Part shown: piece by piece, positions 24,648 through 32,224 of the stretch
How the letters are laid out: each line of letters opens with the position of its first letter
Position numbering within the stretch: position 1 is the stretch's first letter
Assembly (NCBI GenBank): GCA_963772375.1
Contig: CAVYXG010000005.1
Coordinates: 372,001 to 436,000 of the forward strand
Direction: 5' to 3'
DNA length: 64,000 bases
Origin: DATBHM01 sp963772375
Lineage (GTDB): Bacteria; Actinomycetota; UBA4738; JACQTL01
Made by a program: the position numbers and the translations under genes
Notes under the pieces: model-generated
What the model was told of the DNA's origin: nothing
What the model saw: the letters and a program-made list of their open reading frames with translations, nothing else
Databases searched by the model: none

Positions 24648-26576
24648 CTACACGTCAAGGTTCTGCACGTCCTTGGCGTTCGTCTGGATGAACTCCCGCC
24701 GGGCGTCGACGTCCGTCCCCATCAGCACGGAGAACAGCCGGTCGGCCGCGACCGCGTCCTCGACGTCGACCCGGAGCAGGGTGCGGTTCTCGGGGTCCAT
24801 CGTCGTCTCCCACAGCTGGTGCGCGTCCATCTCGCCGAGGCCCTTGAACCGCTGCGGGTTGTCGAATTTCTTGTTCCCGTTCCCCGAGCGGAAGTCCGAC
24901 CACTCGCGCTCGGTGTAGAAGTAGTGCTGCTGCTTGTCGGCCTTGACCATGTACAGCGGGGGCTGGGCCAGGTACACGAAGCCGGCCTCGATCAGTTCCT
25001 TCATCTGCCGGAAGAAGAACGTCAGCAGCAGCGTCCGGATGTGGGCGCCGTCGACGTCGGCGTCGGCCATGATCACCACCCGGTGGTACCGCGCCTTCGT
25101 GAGGTCGAACTCGTCCCCGATTCCCGTGCCCATGGCCGCGATGAGCGCCTGGATCTCCGTGTTCTCGAGCGTCTTGTGCAGCCGGGCCTTCTCGACGTTG
25201 AGGATCTTGCCCCGGATCGGAAGGATGGCCTGGGTCACGCGGTCGCGGGCCTGCTTGGCCGAACCGCCCGCCGAGTCGCCCTCCACGATGAACAGCTCGG
25301 ACTGCTCGGCGTCCGTGGACTGGCAGTCGGCGAGCTTGCCGGGCAGCGTGGTGTCGAGCAGCCCCTTGCGCCGTGTGAGGTCGCGGGCGGCGCGCGCCGC
25401 CAGCCGGGCCTTCTGCGACTGCGAGGACTTGGCCACGATCCGCCGGGCGTCGCCGGGGTGTTCCTCCATCCAGGTCGCGAGCGCCTCGTTGACGGTGGTC
25501 TCGACCATCGAGCGCATCGAGGCGTTCCCGAGCTTGGTCTTGGTCTGCCCTTCGAACTGCGGCTCCTGGAGCTTCACCGAGACGATCGCGACGAGCCCCT
25601 CGCGGACGTCCTCCCCGATGAAGTTGTCCTCCTTCTCCTTCAGCAGTCCCTTGTCGCGGGCGTAGCGGTTGACCACGTTGGTGAGCGCCTTCTTCAGGCC
25701 CTCTTCGTGCATCCCGCCCTCGTGCGTGTTGATCGTGTTGGCGAACGAGTGCAACTGCTCCGCGAACCCGTTGTTCCACTGCAGCGCGACCTCGACCTCG
25801 GCGGTCTCCTCGATGCGCTCCATGTGGATGGGCCTGGTGTGGAGCGGGTCCTTCCCCACCGCGAGGTGCTTCACGAAGTCCGACAGCCCTCCGGTCGCCT
25901 TGAACGTCTCCTTGACGACCGGGTCCTCGCGCTCGTCCACGAGCGTGATCTCCACGCCGCGGGTGAGGAACGCGAGCTCCTGGAGCCGTTCGGCCAGGAT
26001 CTCGCGCTTGTATTCGACGCCCTCGGTGAAGACCTGCGGGTCCGCCCAGAACGTGACCGCGGTGCCGGTCCGCTTGGACGGCTTGCCCTTGATGAGCTTG
26101 GTCGTCGCCTTCCCCCGCGAGTACTCCTGGGCCCACTGAAACCCGTCGCGTTCGACGGCGACCACCAGGCGTTCGGACAGCGCGTTGACCACGCTGACGC
26201 CCACGCCGTGGAGTCCGCCGGAGATGCGGTACCCGCCGCCGCCGAACTTGCCGCCGGCATTGAGCGTCGTGAGGACGACCTCCACCGCCGGGCGGCGGTC
26301 CTTGGACTTGGGGATCGGCGTGACCGGGATGCCCCGCCCGTTGTCGACGTCGGAGACGCCGCCGTCCTTTCGCAGGGTCACCTGGATCCGCGTGCAGTGA
26401 CCGGCCATGGCTTCGTCGATGGAGTTGTCGACGACCTCGTAGACCAGGTGGTGCAGACCCCGGGAGCTGGTGGTCCCGATGTACATCCCGGGCCGCAGGC
26501 GGACGTGCTCGACGCCCTCGAGGACCTGGATGTTCTCCGCCGTGTAGGAACTGCTCTGATTGGTCGCTGTTGTCAC
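24648..26576 (-). CDS. gyrB: DNA gyrase subunit B
   Basis: This 642-residue protein has a GHKL ATPase domain (EVVDNSIDEAMAG, VDNGRGIPV, GGLHGVGVSVVNAL), a transducer domain and a TOPRIM domain with EGDSAGG and the metal site MADADVDGAHI. The length fits short actinobacterial GyrB without the enterobacterial insert. The GTG start at 26576 has GGAGGAGAC directly upstream. It lies 140 bases after dciA and is co-directional with gyrA. It acts with GyrA as the A2B2 gyrase. Confidence 0.98.
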   Translation of the reverse strand: MTTATNQSSSYTAENIQVLEGVEHVRLRPGMYIGTTSSRGLHHLVYEVVDNSIDEAMAGHCTRIQVTLRKDGGVSDVDNGRGIPVTPIPKSKDRRPAVEVVLTTLNAGGKFGGGGYRISGGLHGVGVSVVNALSERLVVAVERDGFQWAQEYSRGKATTKLIKGKPSKRTGTAVTFWADPQVFTEGVEYKREILAERLQELAFLTRGVEITLVDEREDPVVKETFKATGGLSDFVKHLAVGKDPLHTRPIHMERIEETAEVEVALQWNNGFAEQLHSFANTINTHEGGMHEEGLKKALTNVVNRYARDKGLLKEKEDNFIGEDVREGLVAIVSVKLQEPQFEGQTKTKLGNASMRSMVETTVNEALATWMEEHPGDARRIVAKSSQSQKARLAARAARDLTRRKGLLDTTLPGKLADCQSTDAEQSELFIVEGDSAGGSAKQARDRVTQAILPIRGKILNVEKARLHKTLENTEIQALIAAMGTGIGDEFDLTKARYHRVVIMADADVDGAHIRTLLLTFFFRQMKELIEAGFVYLAQPPLYMVKADKQQHYFYTEREWSDFRSGNGNKKFDNPQRFKGLGEMDAHQLWETTMDPENRTLLRVDVEDAVAADRLFSVLMGTDVDARREFIQTNAKDVQNLDV

Positions 26577-26659
26577 GTCTCCTCCGACCTCACCCGGCGC
26601 ACGGCAGCCCAAACCAGGCCTTCGCGAGGGGGCTCCGCGCGGGGGGATTTCCGGCCCCG

Positions 26660-26668
26660 AGTATACCA
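26660..26668 (-). promoter_or_regulatory. Candidate extended -10 promoter element of gyrB-gyrA
   Basis: The minus strand reads TGGTATACT, an extended -10 hexamer, 84 bases upstream of the gyrB start in the dciA-gyrB gap. No convincing -35 hexamer is seen at 17 bases, consistent with extended -10 dependence. Confidence 0.45.
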
Positions 26669-26716
26669 TGAGAACCCCCCTCCCGACCGGTTCCGGCCCG
26701 GCCCGAAACCCTTGCG

Positions 26717-27160
26717 CTACAACGGTTTCGGGCTCCCGGCAAACCCTTCGTCCACGACCACCGCGACGCGGCCGACGGCCTCGGCCCCCAGCGCCCGGTT
26801 TGCCCCCTTTTGGATCTCGCCCGCGAAGAACCGGACCTGCGCCCCCCACGGCCCGCTGGACGCCGCAACCGTGAGGGTTTCGCCCTCGAGCCGGATCGGA
26901 CGGCACTCCCCGGCAAGCCGCTCCCCGACCACCTCGGTCCACGCCTTGGCGAGGCGTCCGAGCCGCATCCCCTCTGCGAACTCCCTGCGCCCGAGCAGTC
27001 CGGCGAGCAGGTCTCCGACGGCCGTCGTGCCCTCGACCCGGACCTTGGGATCGCGCGGCCGGGGCCGGCGCCGTTCCTCCGCCTGCCGGCGCTGCCACTC
27101 CGTCTCCCGGGGCTTCGTGGGCCTCGGACGGGCCCCGGGGAGGTCCCGGGGCGAGCTCAC
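26717..27160 (-). CDS. dciA: DciA-like (DUF721) replication protein
   Basis: This 147-residue protein has a basic, disordered N-terminus (about 1-45, many Arg/Pro) and a C-terminal DUF721 domain: VGDLLAGLLGRREFAEG, AWTEVVGERLAGECRPIRL, then LTVAASSGPWGAQVRFF. DciA is the ancestral loader or operator of the replicative helicase DnaB in bacteria without DnaC. GTG 27160 overlaps the recF stop by four bases, so it is coupled to recF. This position, recF-dciA-gyrB, is typical of actinobacteria. Confidence 0.88.
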   Translation of the reverse strand: MSSPRDLPGARPRPTKPRETEWQRRQAEERRRPRPRDPKVRVEGTTAVGDLLAGLLGRREFAEGMRLGRLAKAWTEVVGERLAGECRPIRLEGETLTVAASSGPWGAQVRFFAGEIQKGANRALGAEAVGRVAVVVDEGFAGSPKPL

Positions 27161-28326
27161 GCGGCTCCCCGCGCCGTCACCGCGCCGGCCGACACCTGCC
27201 ACACCGCGTCCGCGTGCTCCGGGACGTGGGCGTCGTCGGCCACCGACATCACGGTCTGTCCCCGGCCGGTCAGCCGCGCGGCCAGCCGGCGCTGCCGGAT
27301 GGGATCCAACCCGGGAAACGGGTCGTCCAGCAGCAGCACCGGTGGCTCCCCTGCCTCGGCCGCGACCGCGCTCGCCAGTCCGAGACGGAGTGACAGCGCC
27401 GCCGCCCAGGCCTCGCCGTGGGATGCGAACGCCCTCGCCGTCAGGTCCTTCACCTGGAGCTCGAGCTCGTCCCGGTGGGGGCCCACCAACGTGGTCCGGC
27501 GGATCAGCTCGTCCTCCCGCCGTTCGGCGAGCCGCCGGGCGAACGCCCGCTCCAGGGCATCGGGTGCGCCGGCGGCCGGGACCGCCTCCAGCGAACCTTG
27601 CTCCGCGACCGCATCGGCCCGGTCGTCCTCGTGGGCCGCCGGCAGCGACGGGACGTAGGTCACCGCAAGCCCGCACCCCGTCAGCGCCGAGAACTCCTCG
27701 CCGGCCCGCGAGGACAGCGCGTCGACGGCCGCCGCGCGGTCGCGCGTGAGCGCCGCGCCGGTGCGGACCAGCTCGGCGTCCCACGCCCCCAGCCCCGGCG
27801 GCGCGCCCCGCCCCTCCCAGTCCTTCAGCAGGCGGTTCCGCTGACGGAGCGCCTTCTCGTACGCGGCGAGATCGGGCTCCCGGTGGGGCCACAGCACGGC
27901 CACGGCCTCGTCGAGGAACGAACGCCGGACGTCCGGCTGTCCCTGGACGACGTCGAGGTCCCCAGGCGAGAAGAACACCGACCTCACCAGCCGGCGGACG
28001 TCGCGGCGGCGGCGGACCGGCGACCGGTTGACCTGCACCTTGTTGGCGCCGGAGCCCCGAACCTCCACCTCGATCAGGGAACGCCCCTCGAGCCCGTCCA
28101 CCTCGCCCCGGACGTAGGCGGAGCCACCCGGCGCTCCCCGCCGCACCAGCGGGAGGTCGGACGACACGCGGGGCGAACCCAGCGCGAGCAGGTAGTACGC
28201 GGCCTCGAGCAGGTTCGTCTTCCCTTCGCCGTTCCCCCCCACGGCCACCACCAATCCAGGCGGCACCTCGAGCTCGGTGTGCTCGTGGTTCCGGAAGTCC
28301 CGAGCCTCGATCCAGCGCAGCCGCAC
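27157..28326 (-). CDS. recF: DNA repair/recombination ATPase RecF
   Basis: This 389-residue ABC-type ATPase loads RecA at gaps and stalled forks. Walker A is GGNGEGKTN (30-38), RecF-specific segments include FFSPGDLDVVQG and RRSFLDEAV, and Walker B is VLLLDDPFPGLDP. The signature loop reads FASHGEAWAAALSLRLG where most RecF proteins have S-Q-G-Q; this is a divergent form. The GTG start at 28326 has no strong ribosome site. It lies 60 bases after dnaN and overlaps dciA by four bases. Confidence 0.95.
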   Translation of the reverse strand: MRLRWIEARDFRNHEHTELEVPPGLVVAVGGNGEGKTNLLEAAYYLLALGSPRVSSDLPLVRRGAPGGSAYVRGEVDGLEGRSLIEVEVRGSGANKVQVNRSPVRRRRDVRRLVRSVFFSPGDLDVVQGQPDVRRSFLDEAVAVLWPHREPDLAAYEKALRQRNRLLKDWEGRGAPPGLGAWDAELVRTGAALTRDRAAAVDALSSRAGEEFSALTGCGLAVTYVPSLPAAHEDDRADAVAEQGSLEAVPAAGAPDALERAFARRLAERREDELIRRTTLVGPHRDELELQVKDLTARAFASHGEAWAAALSLRLGLASAVAAEAGEPPVLLLDDPFPGLDPIRQRRLAARLTGRGQTVMSVADDAHVPEHADAVWQVSAGAVTARGAA

Positions 28327-28386
28327 GGCACCCAGGCTACGAGGGCCGCCGGGCGGCCCGCGGTGCGGGCCGCGACCCGGAGGCTT

Positions 28387-29490
28387 TCACCCCACCGGCG
28401 CCGGCAGCCGCACGGGCATCACGAGGTAGGTGAACTCCTCGGTGTCCCCGCGCACCACACCCGGCTTGAGCCCATCGCGCACCTCGAGCTTGATCGTGTC
28501 CCCGGTCGATGCCTGCAATCCGTCGGCGAGATACCCGGGATTGAACGCGACGGTCAGGTCCTCGCCCTCGTACCGCGCCTCCACCGCCTCGACGGCGTTG
28601 CCGAGGTCGGGCGACGACGACGTCAGCCGAACCCCCAGGGCGTTGAACTCCAGTCGCACCGGGGTGTTCTCCCGCGCCAGCAGCCCGACGCGCCGCACGG
28701 CGTCCAGCAGCGCCTGCCGGCCCACCTCGAGGCGGTTCTCGTAGCCCTCCGGGAGCAGCTGCCGGTAGTTCGGGAACTGCCCCTCGATGAGCCGCGACGT
28801 CATCGTGAGACCGCCGGCCCGGACGGCCACCTGCGACTGGTCGAGGAAGATCTCGATCTCCCCCTTGTCGATGCCGCTTGCCGCCCGCCCGGCCTCCGCC
28901 AGCGCCCGCTCGGGGACGATCGCCTGCGCCTCCCCCGCCGACGTCGCTGTGAGCTCGCGCACGGCCAGCCGGTACGAGTCCGTGGCCACGAGCGTCACTC
29001 CCTCCCGGTTGACCTCCACGAGCACGCCCGTCAGGGTGGGACGTGCCTCGTCCTTCGACGCCGCGCGTCCCACCTGGGACACGGCCTCGCCGAACCGCGG
29101 CGCGTCGACGGTGACGCGGATGCCGCTCGGCTCCTGCCACGTCGGGAAGTCCTCGGCCGGGAGCAGCCGAACGGTTCCCTCGTACGCAGCGCACCGGACC
29201 CTGGCTTGACCGGCGTCCGCGTCGAATTCGACCGGCGCCTCGGGCAGCGACTTCACCATGTCGCCGAGCAGCCGGGCCGGCACCAGCGCGATCCCCGGCT
29301 CGGTGACCTGCACCGGGGCCACCAGCCTGGCGGAGACCTCGAGGTCGGTCGTCGTGAGCACCAGCGAACCGTCCTCGGAGGCCTCAAGGTGCACTCCGGT
29401 CAGGGCCGGGATGCCGGGGCGGTTGGACACTCCACGCTGAACCGTCTGCAGGGCCTCCGACAGGTCGTCTCGATCGCACCGGAACTTCAC
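28387..29490 (-). CDS. dnaN: DNA polymerase III beta sliding clamp
   Basis: This 367-residue clamp has three repeated clamp domains. It starts VKFRCDRDDLSEALQTVQR and ends EEFTYLVMPVRLPAPVG, the conserved C-terminal strand. GTG 29490 follows GGGAGGTGAAC. It tethers DNA polymerase III and other clamp-binding proteins. It lies directly downstream of dnaA, separated by the 205-base candidate origin segment, in the canonical dnaA-dnaN-recF order. Confidence 0.97.
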   Translation of the reverse strand: MKFRCDRDDLSEALQTVQRGVSNRPGIPALTGVHLEASEDGSLVLTTTDLEVSARLVAPVQVTEPGIALVPARLLGDMVKSLPEAPVEFDADAGQARVRCAAYEGTVRLLPAEDFPTWQEPSGIRVTVDAPRFGEAVSQVGRAASKDEARPTLTGVLVEVNREGVTLVATDSYRLAVRELTATSAGEAQAIVPERALAEAGRAASGIDKGEIEIFLDQSQVAVRAGGLTMTSRLIEGQFPNYRQLLPEGYENRLEVGRQALLDAVRRVGLLARENTPVRLEFNALGVRLTSSSPDLGNAVEAVEARYEGEDLTVAFNPGYLADGLQASTGDTIKLEVRDGLKPGVVRGDTEEFTYLVMPVRLPAPVG

Positions 29491-29695
29491 CTGTTCACCT
29501 CCCGATCTGAAGAAGTTCTCTTCTTGTTCTCAAACCCGTGTCCGTAGGGGCTGGGGACGATGTGGGAAAACGATCGTTCGTGCAGCGTAGCGGCGGGGTC
29601 CGACATGCCTGGATGTCCACAGAGGCGGTGGAGAACTGTGGACTCCCGACCGCTGGCCCGCGCGATGCCCACACGAATGCTCCGCGATTCCCACG
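29491..29695. other. dnaA-dnaN intergenic segment, candidate oriC part
   Basis: This segment holds four DnaA-box-like nonamers: TTTCCCACA (29561-29569, minus), ATGTCCACA (29613-29621, plus), GAGTCCACA (29637-29645, minus) and ATGCCCACA (29665-29673, plus). An AT-richer stretch with the inverted repeat AAGAAG-TTCT-CTTCTT lies at 29510-29525, next to dnaN. In mycobacteria and streptomycetes oriC occupies this gap. The boxes match TTRTCCACA at 6 to 8 of 9 positions, so the call rests on position plus clustering. Confidence 0.65.
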
Positions 29696-31117
29696 TCATT
29701 TCCCCGGGGCACCCTGGGCCTCGGTGCGGATGCGCCGGGTGAGGTCCTGGACCTGGCGGTACAGCCCGCCCCGCTCGCCCATGAGCGCCTCGACCTTCTT
29801 CAGGCCGTGCATGACGGTGGTGTGGTCGCGTTCGAACAGCTCCCCGATCTTCAGGAGGGACAGCCCGGTGCACTCGCGGACCAGGTACATGGCCACGTGG
29901 CGTGCGTTCGTCAGCGGCCTGGACCGCGACTTGCCGATCAGGTCGGCCCTGGTGAGGTGGAAGTAGGACGCCGTCTCGGACAGGATCAGCTCGACGGGGA
30001 TCTCGCGGTCGCTCTGGGGGATGAGGTCGGCGAGCGCCTGGTCGGCGAGCTCGGGAGTGATCGGCTGCCGGAGCAGTGATCCGAAGGCCGCCACCCGCAG
30101 GAGCGCCCCCTCGAGCTCGCGGATGTTCTGGTCGAACTTCGTGGCGATCAGCGTGAGGACGTCGAATGGCACGTCGATGTTGTCGCGCTTGGCCTTGAGC
30201 TGCAGGATCGCGATCCGTGTCTCGAGGTCCGGGGGCTGCACGTCGACCGATAGCCCGCACCGGAACCGGTTGATGAGCCGCTCGGCCATGCCATGGAGGT
30301 CCCGAGGCGGCCGGTCGGAGGCGATGACGATCTGCCGGTTGGACGCGTAGAGGAAGTTGAACGTGTGGAAGAACTCCTGCTGCGTCTCCTCGGCCCGGAC
30401 CAGGAACTGGATATCGTCGACCATCAGCAGGTCCACGTCACGGTACTTCCGCTGGAACTGGTAGGCCTGGCGTTCGCGGACCGCCTTGATGAACTCGGTC
30501 ACGAACGTCTCGGAGGTGACGTACTTGCAGCGCATGCCCGAATCGAGCCGCGTCATGTAGTGCCCGATGGCGTACAGCAGGTGGGTCTTGCCCAGGCCGA
30601 CGCCCCCGTAGATGAACAGCGGGTTGTACGCCCTGGCCGGCGACGCCTCGGCCACCGCCAGCGCGGCGGCGTGCGCGAACCGGTTGGACTGACCGGGGAC
30701 GAACGTATCGAACGTGTACCGGTCCGGGAACCCGCCCAGGCCGGGAAGATCGCGCCGGGCGCCGTCGCGGGGTGCCACCGAGGGTTCCGCGATGCGGACA
30801 CCCTCGACCGCAGGTCGAGACTCGGACGAGGCGTCATCCTGTTGCTCGGGCAGCCCGGCCGAGGTGATCTGGATCCGGACGGGATGGCCGACGGCGTCCT
30901 GGGACGCCTTCTCGATCAGGCCGAGGTAGTTGCGGGAGAGCGAGTCACGCACGTAGTCGGTCGGGACCTCGAGGGCGAGGACCCCGTCGTGGAGGCGGGC
31001 GGCCCTGACTCTCGAGAACCACATGTTGAATGAGCCTGTGGGCAGTTCCACCCGGGCCCGCTCGACCACGCGGGACCAGACCTCCTGCGCGGTGGGTTCG
31101 AATGCAGCGACGGACAT
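29696..31117 (-). CDS. dnaA: Chromosomal replication initiator DnaA
   Basis: This 473-residue protein has domain I at about 1-85 (VWSRVVERARVELPTGSFNMW) and a short linker. The AAA+ domain III has Walker A GGVGLGKTH (171-179) and Walker B LLMVDDIQFL. Domain IV has the box-recognition motif ERDHTTVMHGLKKVE near the C-terminus. ATG 31117 is chosen as the first residue of domain I. DnaA-box-like sites lie on both sides of the gene, so autoregulation and origin binding are both likely. It is divergent from rpmH. Confidence 0.97.
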   Translation of the reverse strand: MSVAAFEPTAQEVWSRVVERARVELPTGSFNMWFSRVRAARLHDGVLALEVPTDYVRDSLSRNYLGLIEKASQDAVGHPVRIQITSAGLPEQQDDASSESRPAVEGVRIAEPSVAPRDGARRDLPGLGGFPDRYTFDTFVPGQSNRFAHAAALAVAEASPARAYNPLFIYGGVGLGKTHLLYAIGHYMTRLDSGMRCKYVTSETFVTEFIKAVRERQAYQFQRKYRDVDLLMVDDIQFLVRAEETQQEFFHTFNFLYASNRQIVIASDRPPRDLHGMAERLINRFRCGLSVDVQPPDLETRIAILQLKAKRDNIDVPFDVLTLIATKFDQNIRELEGALLRVAAFGSLLRQPITPELADQALADLIPQSDREIPVELILSETASYFHLTRADLIGKSRSRPLTNARHVAMYLVRECTGLSLLKIGELFERDHTTVMHGLKKVEALMGERGGLYRQVQDLTRRIRTEAQGAPGK

Positions 31118-31377
31118 CTGCTTTCCACAGAACCTTTCCACATATGTGGAAGCGCCTTGGGGAAGGCTGACGCTCCGGACGGGAGCTTGTGGGGGAAGCG
31201 GGCGGAGGATAGCACCGCCGATTTTCGGGTGGGTAGCCCACGGAGCGTATTTGACGCTCTTTCTCCACCGCGTCATCCCCATGTGGGGATGTCGTGGGCG
31301 GGCCCGGTCGCCGCCGCTATACTCGCCATTCCGCGGCGACGCGCGTCGCGTCCCATTCGAGTTTCCGCAGGTGAGCC
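31118..31377. other. rpmH-dnaA intergenic segment, candidate oriC / dnaA control region
   Basis: The segment holds two identical nonamers CTTTCCACA at 31121-31129 and 31134-31142, 13 bases apart. Further copies are GCTTCCACA (31145-31153, minus) and TCCCCCACA (31188-31196, minus). A hairpin CATCCCC-ATGT-GGGGATG lies at 31273-31290. Transcription diverges here (dnaA left, rpmH right), the strand switch expected at oriC. The repeated boxes abut the dnaA start, fitting origin function, dnaA autoregulation, or both. Confidence 0.65.
31318..31323 (+). promoter_or_regulatory. Candidate -10 element for rpmH
   Basis: TATACT lies 54 bases before the rpmH GTG start in a GC-rich surround. No good -35 hexamer is present at 16-18 bases. 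The nearest TTGACG, at 31251, is too far away to pair with it. Confidence 0.4.
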
Positions 31378-31512
31378 GTGAAGAAGACCTTCCAGCCCAA
31401 CAACCGCCGTCGCAAGCGCCGCCACGGGTTCCGCCTTCGCATGCGCACCCGGGCGGGCCGGGCGATCCTGGCCCGACGTCGCGCCAAGGGCCGCACGAAG
31501 CTGTCGGCCTGA
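31378..31512 (+). CDS. rpmH: Large ribosomal subunit protein bL34
   Basis: This 44-residue, highly basic protein reads VKKTFQPNNRRRKRRHGFR, then RMRTRAGRAILARRRAKG, and ends TKLSA, which is unmistakably L34. GTG 31378 follows CAGGTGAGCC. It begins the rpmH-rnpA-yidD-yidC-jag cluster, and its stop TGA overlaps the most likely rnpA start. Confidence 0.97.
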   Translation: MKKTFQPNNRRRKRRHGFRLRMRTRAGRAILARRRAKGRTKLSA

Positions 31513-31877
31513 ACGCACCGCAGTCCACGACCAAGGGCCGAACGCGTGTTCGATCCGGCCGCGCGCTTCGGTCGCCCGAGATCAGAGCCGTGCTCGCGGG
31601 TGGCCACCGTGCGTCCGGACCCCGGGTGATACTGTACGTGGCGCCCGGTGAGCCGGGTGCGCGGCCCGCTTTCGTCGCCGGTCGGCGGATCGGGGGGGCC
31701 GTGGTTCGGAACCGGGCCCGCCGGGTCCTTCGGGCGGCTTGGCGAGGCCTCGCTCCCCTGGTCCCGGAGGATGTCCACGTCGTCGTCGTGGCCCGGGGAG
31801 CGATCTCCGGAGCCGGAGCCAAGGAGCTGGAGATCGAGATGCGCGGCCTGCTGCGGAGCACGGGGGCGCTCGCATGA
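31509..31877 (+). CDS. rnpA: Ribonuclease P protein component
   Basis: RnpA binds RNase P RNA for tRNA 5' processing. The body is clear: RALRSPEIRAVLAGGHRASG, the strand PRVILYVAPG, the RNR-type motif FVAGRRIGGAVVRNRARRVL, and the C-terminal VHVVVVARGAISGAGAKELE. No ATG, GTG or TTG lies in frame ahead of the conserved N-terminus. CTG 31509, overlapping the rpmH stop as CTGA, gives a normal 122 residues. A sequencing frameshift near 31546 (GTG in another frame) is the alternative. The stop overlaps yidD by four bases. Confidence 0.88.
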   Translation: MNAPQSTTKGRTRVRSGRALRSPEIRAVLAGGHRASGPRVILYVAPGEPGARPAFVAGRRIGGAVVRNRARRVLRAAWRGLAPLVPEDVHVVVVARGAISGAGAKELEIEMRGLLRSTGALA

Positions 31878-32224
31878 CCGACGGGACCATCTCGCCACCC
31901 TCGACCATCAGTGGAGCCTCTCAGGGTCTCGCCTTGGCCGGCCATTGGATCCTCTGGATGGTGGGCTGGCCGGTACGGATGGTGCTCCTCGGCCTGATCG
32001 CAGCGTATCGGGCCACCCTGTCGGGCATGCTGGGTGGTCACTGCCGGTTCGAGCCGTCCTGCTCCCTGTACGCAGCCCGGGCCATCCGGGCGCGGGGCGC
32101 GCTGGTGGGTTCGGCCCTGGCCGTGTGGAGGATCGTCAGGTGCAACCCGTTCGCCCGAGGCGGATCCGACCCGGCACCCACCCGTCGGTCGTATGACAGG
32201 ATCATACAGGGGAGGCCGGCATGA
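31874..32224 (+). CDS. yidD: Membrane protein insertion efficiency factor YidD
   Basis: This 116-residue protein has the full YidD signature: YRATLSGMLGGHCRFEPSCS, YAARAIRARGALVGSALAVW, RIVRCNPFARGGSDPAP. An N-terminal hydrophobic segment (about 20-45) is longer than in E. coli YidD. It is a small membrane-associated protein aiding YidC-dependent insertion. ATG 31874 overlaps the rnpA stop, and its own stop overlaps yidC (both ATGA), showing tight coupling. Confidence 0.94.
   Translation: MTDGTISPPSTISGASQGLALAGHWILWMVGWPVRMVLLGLIAAYRATLSGMLGGHCRFEPSCSLYAARAIRARGALVGSALAVWRIVRCNPFARGGSDPAPTRRSYDRIIQGRPA

Noticed and set aside
31251..31256. TTGACG as -35 of the rpmH promoter
   Set aside because: It is 61 bases from the TATACT at 31318, far outside the 16-18 base spacing, and no -10 lies at the right distance.
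31546..31630. Short open frame from GTG 31546 as an independent gene
   Set aside because: It ends after about 28 codons and only matters as a possible displaced rnpA start.
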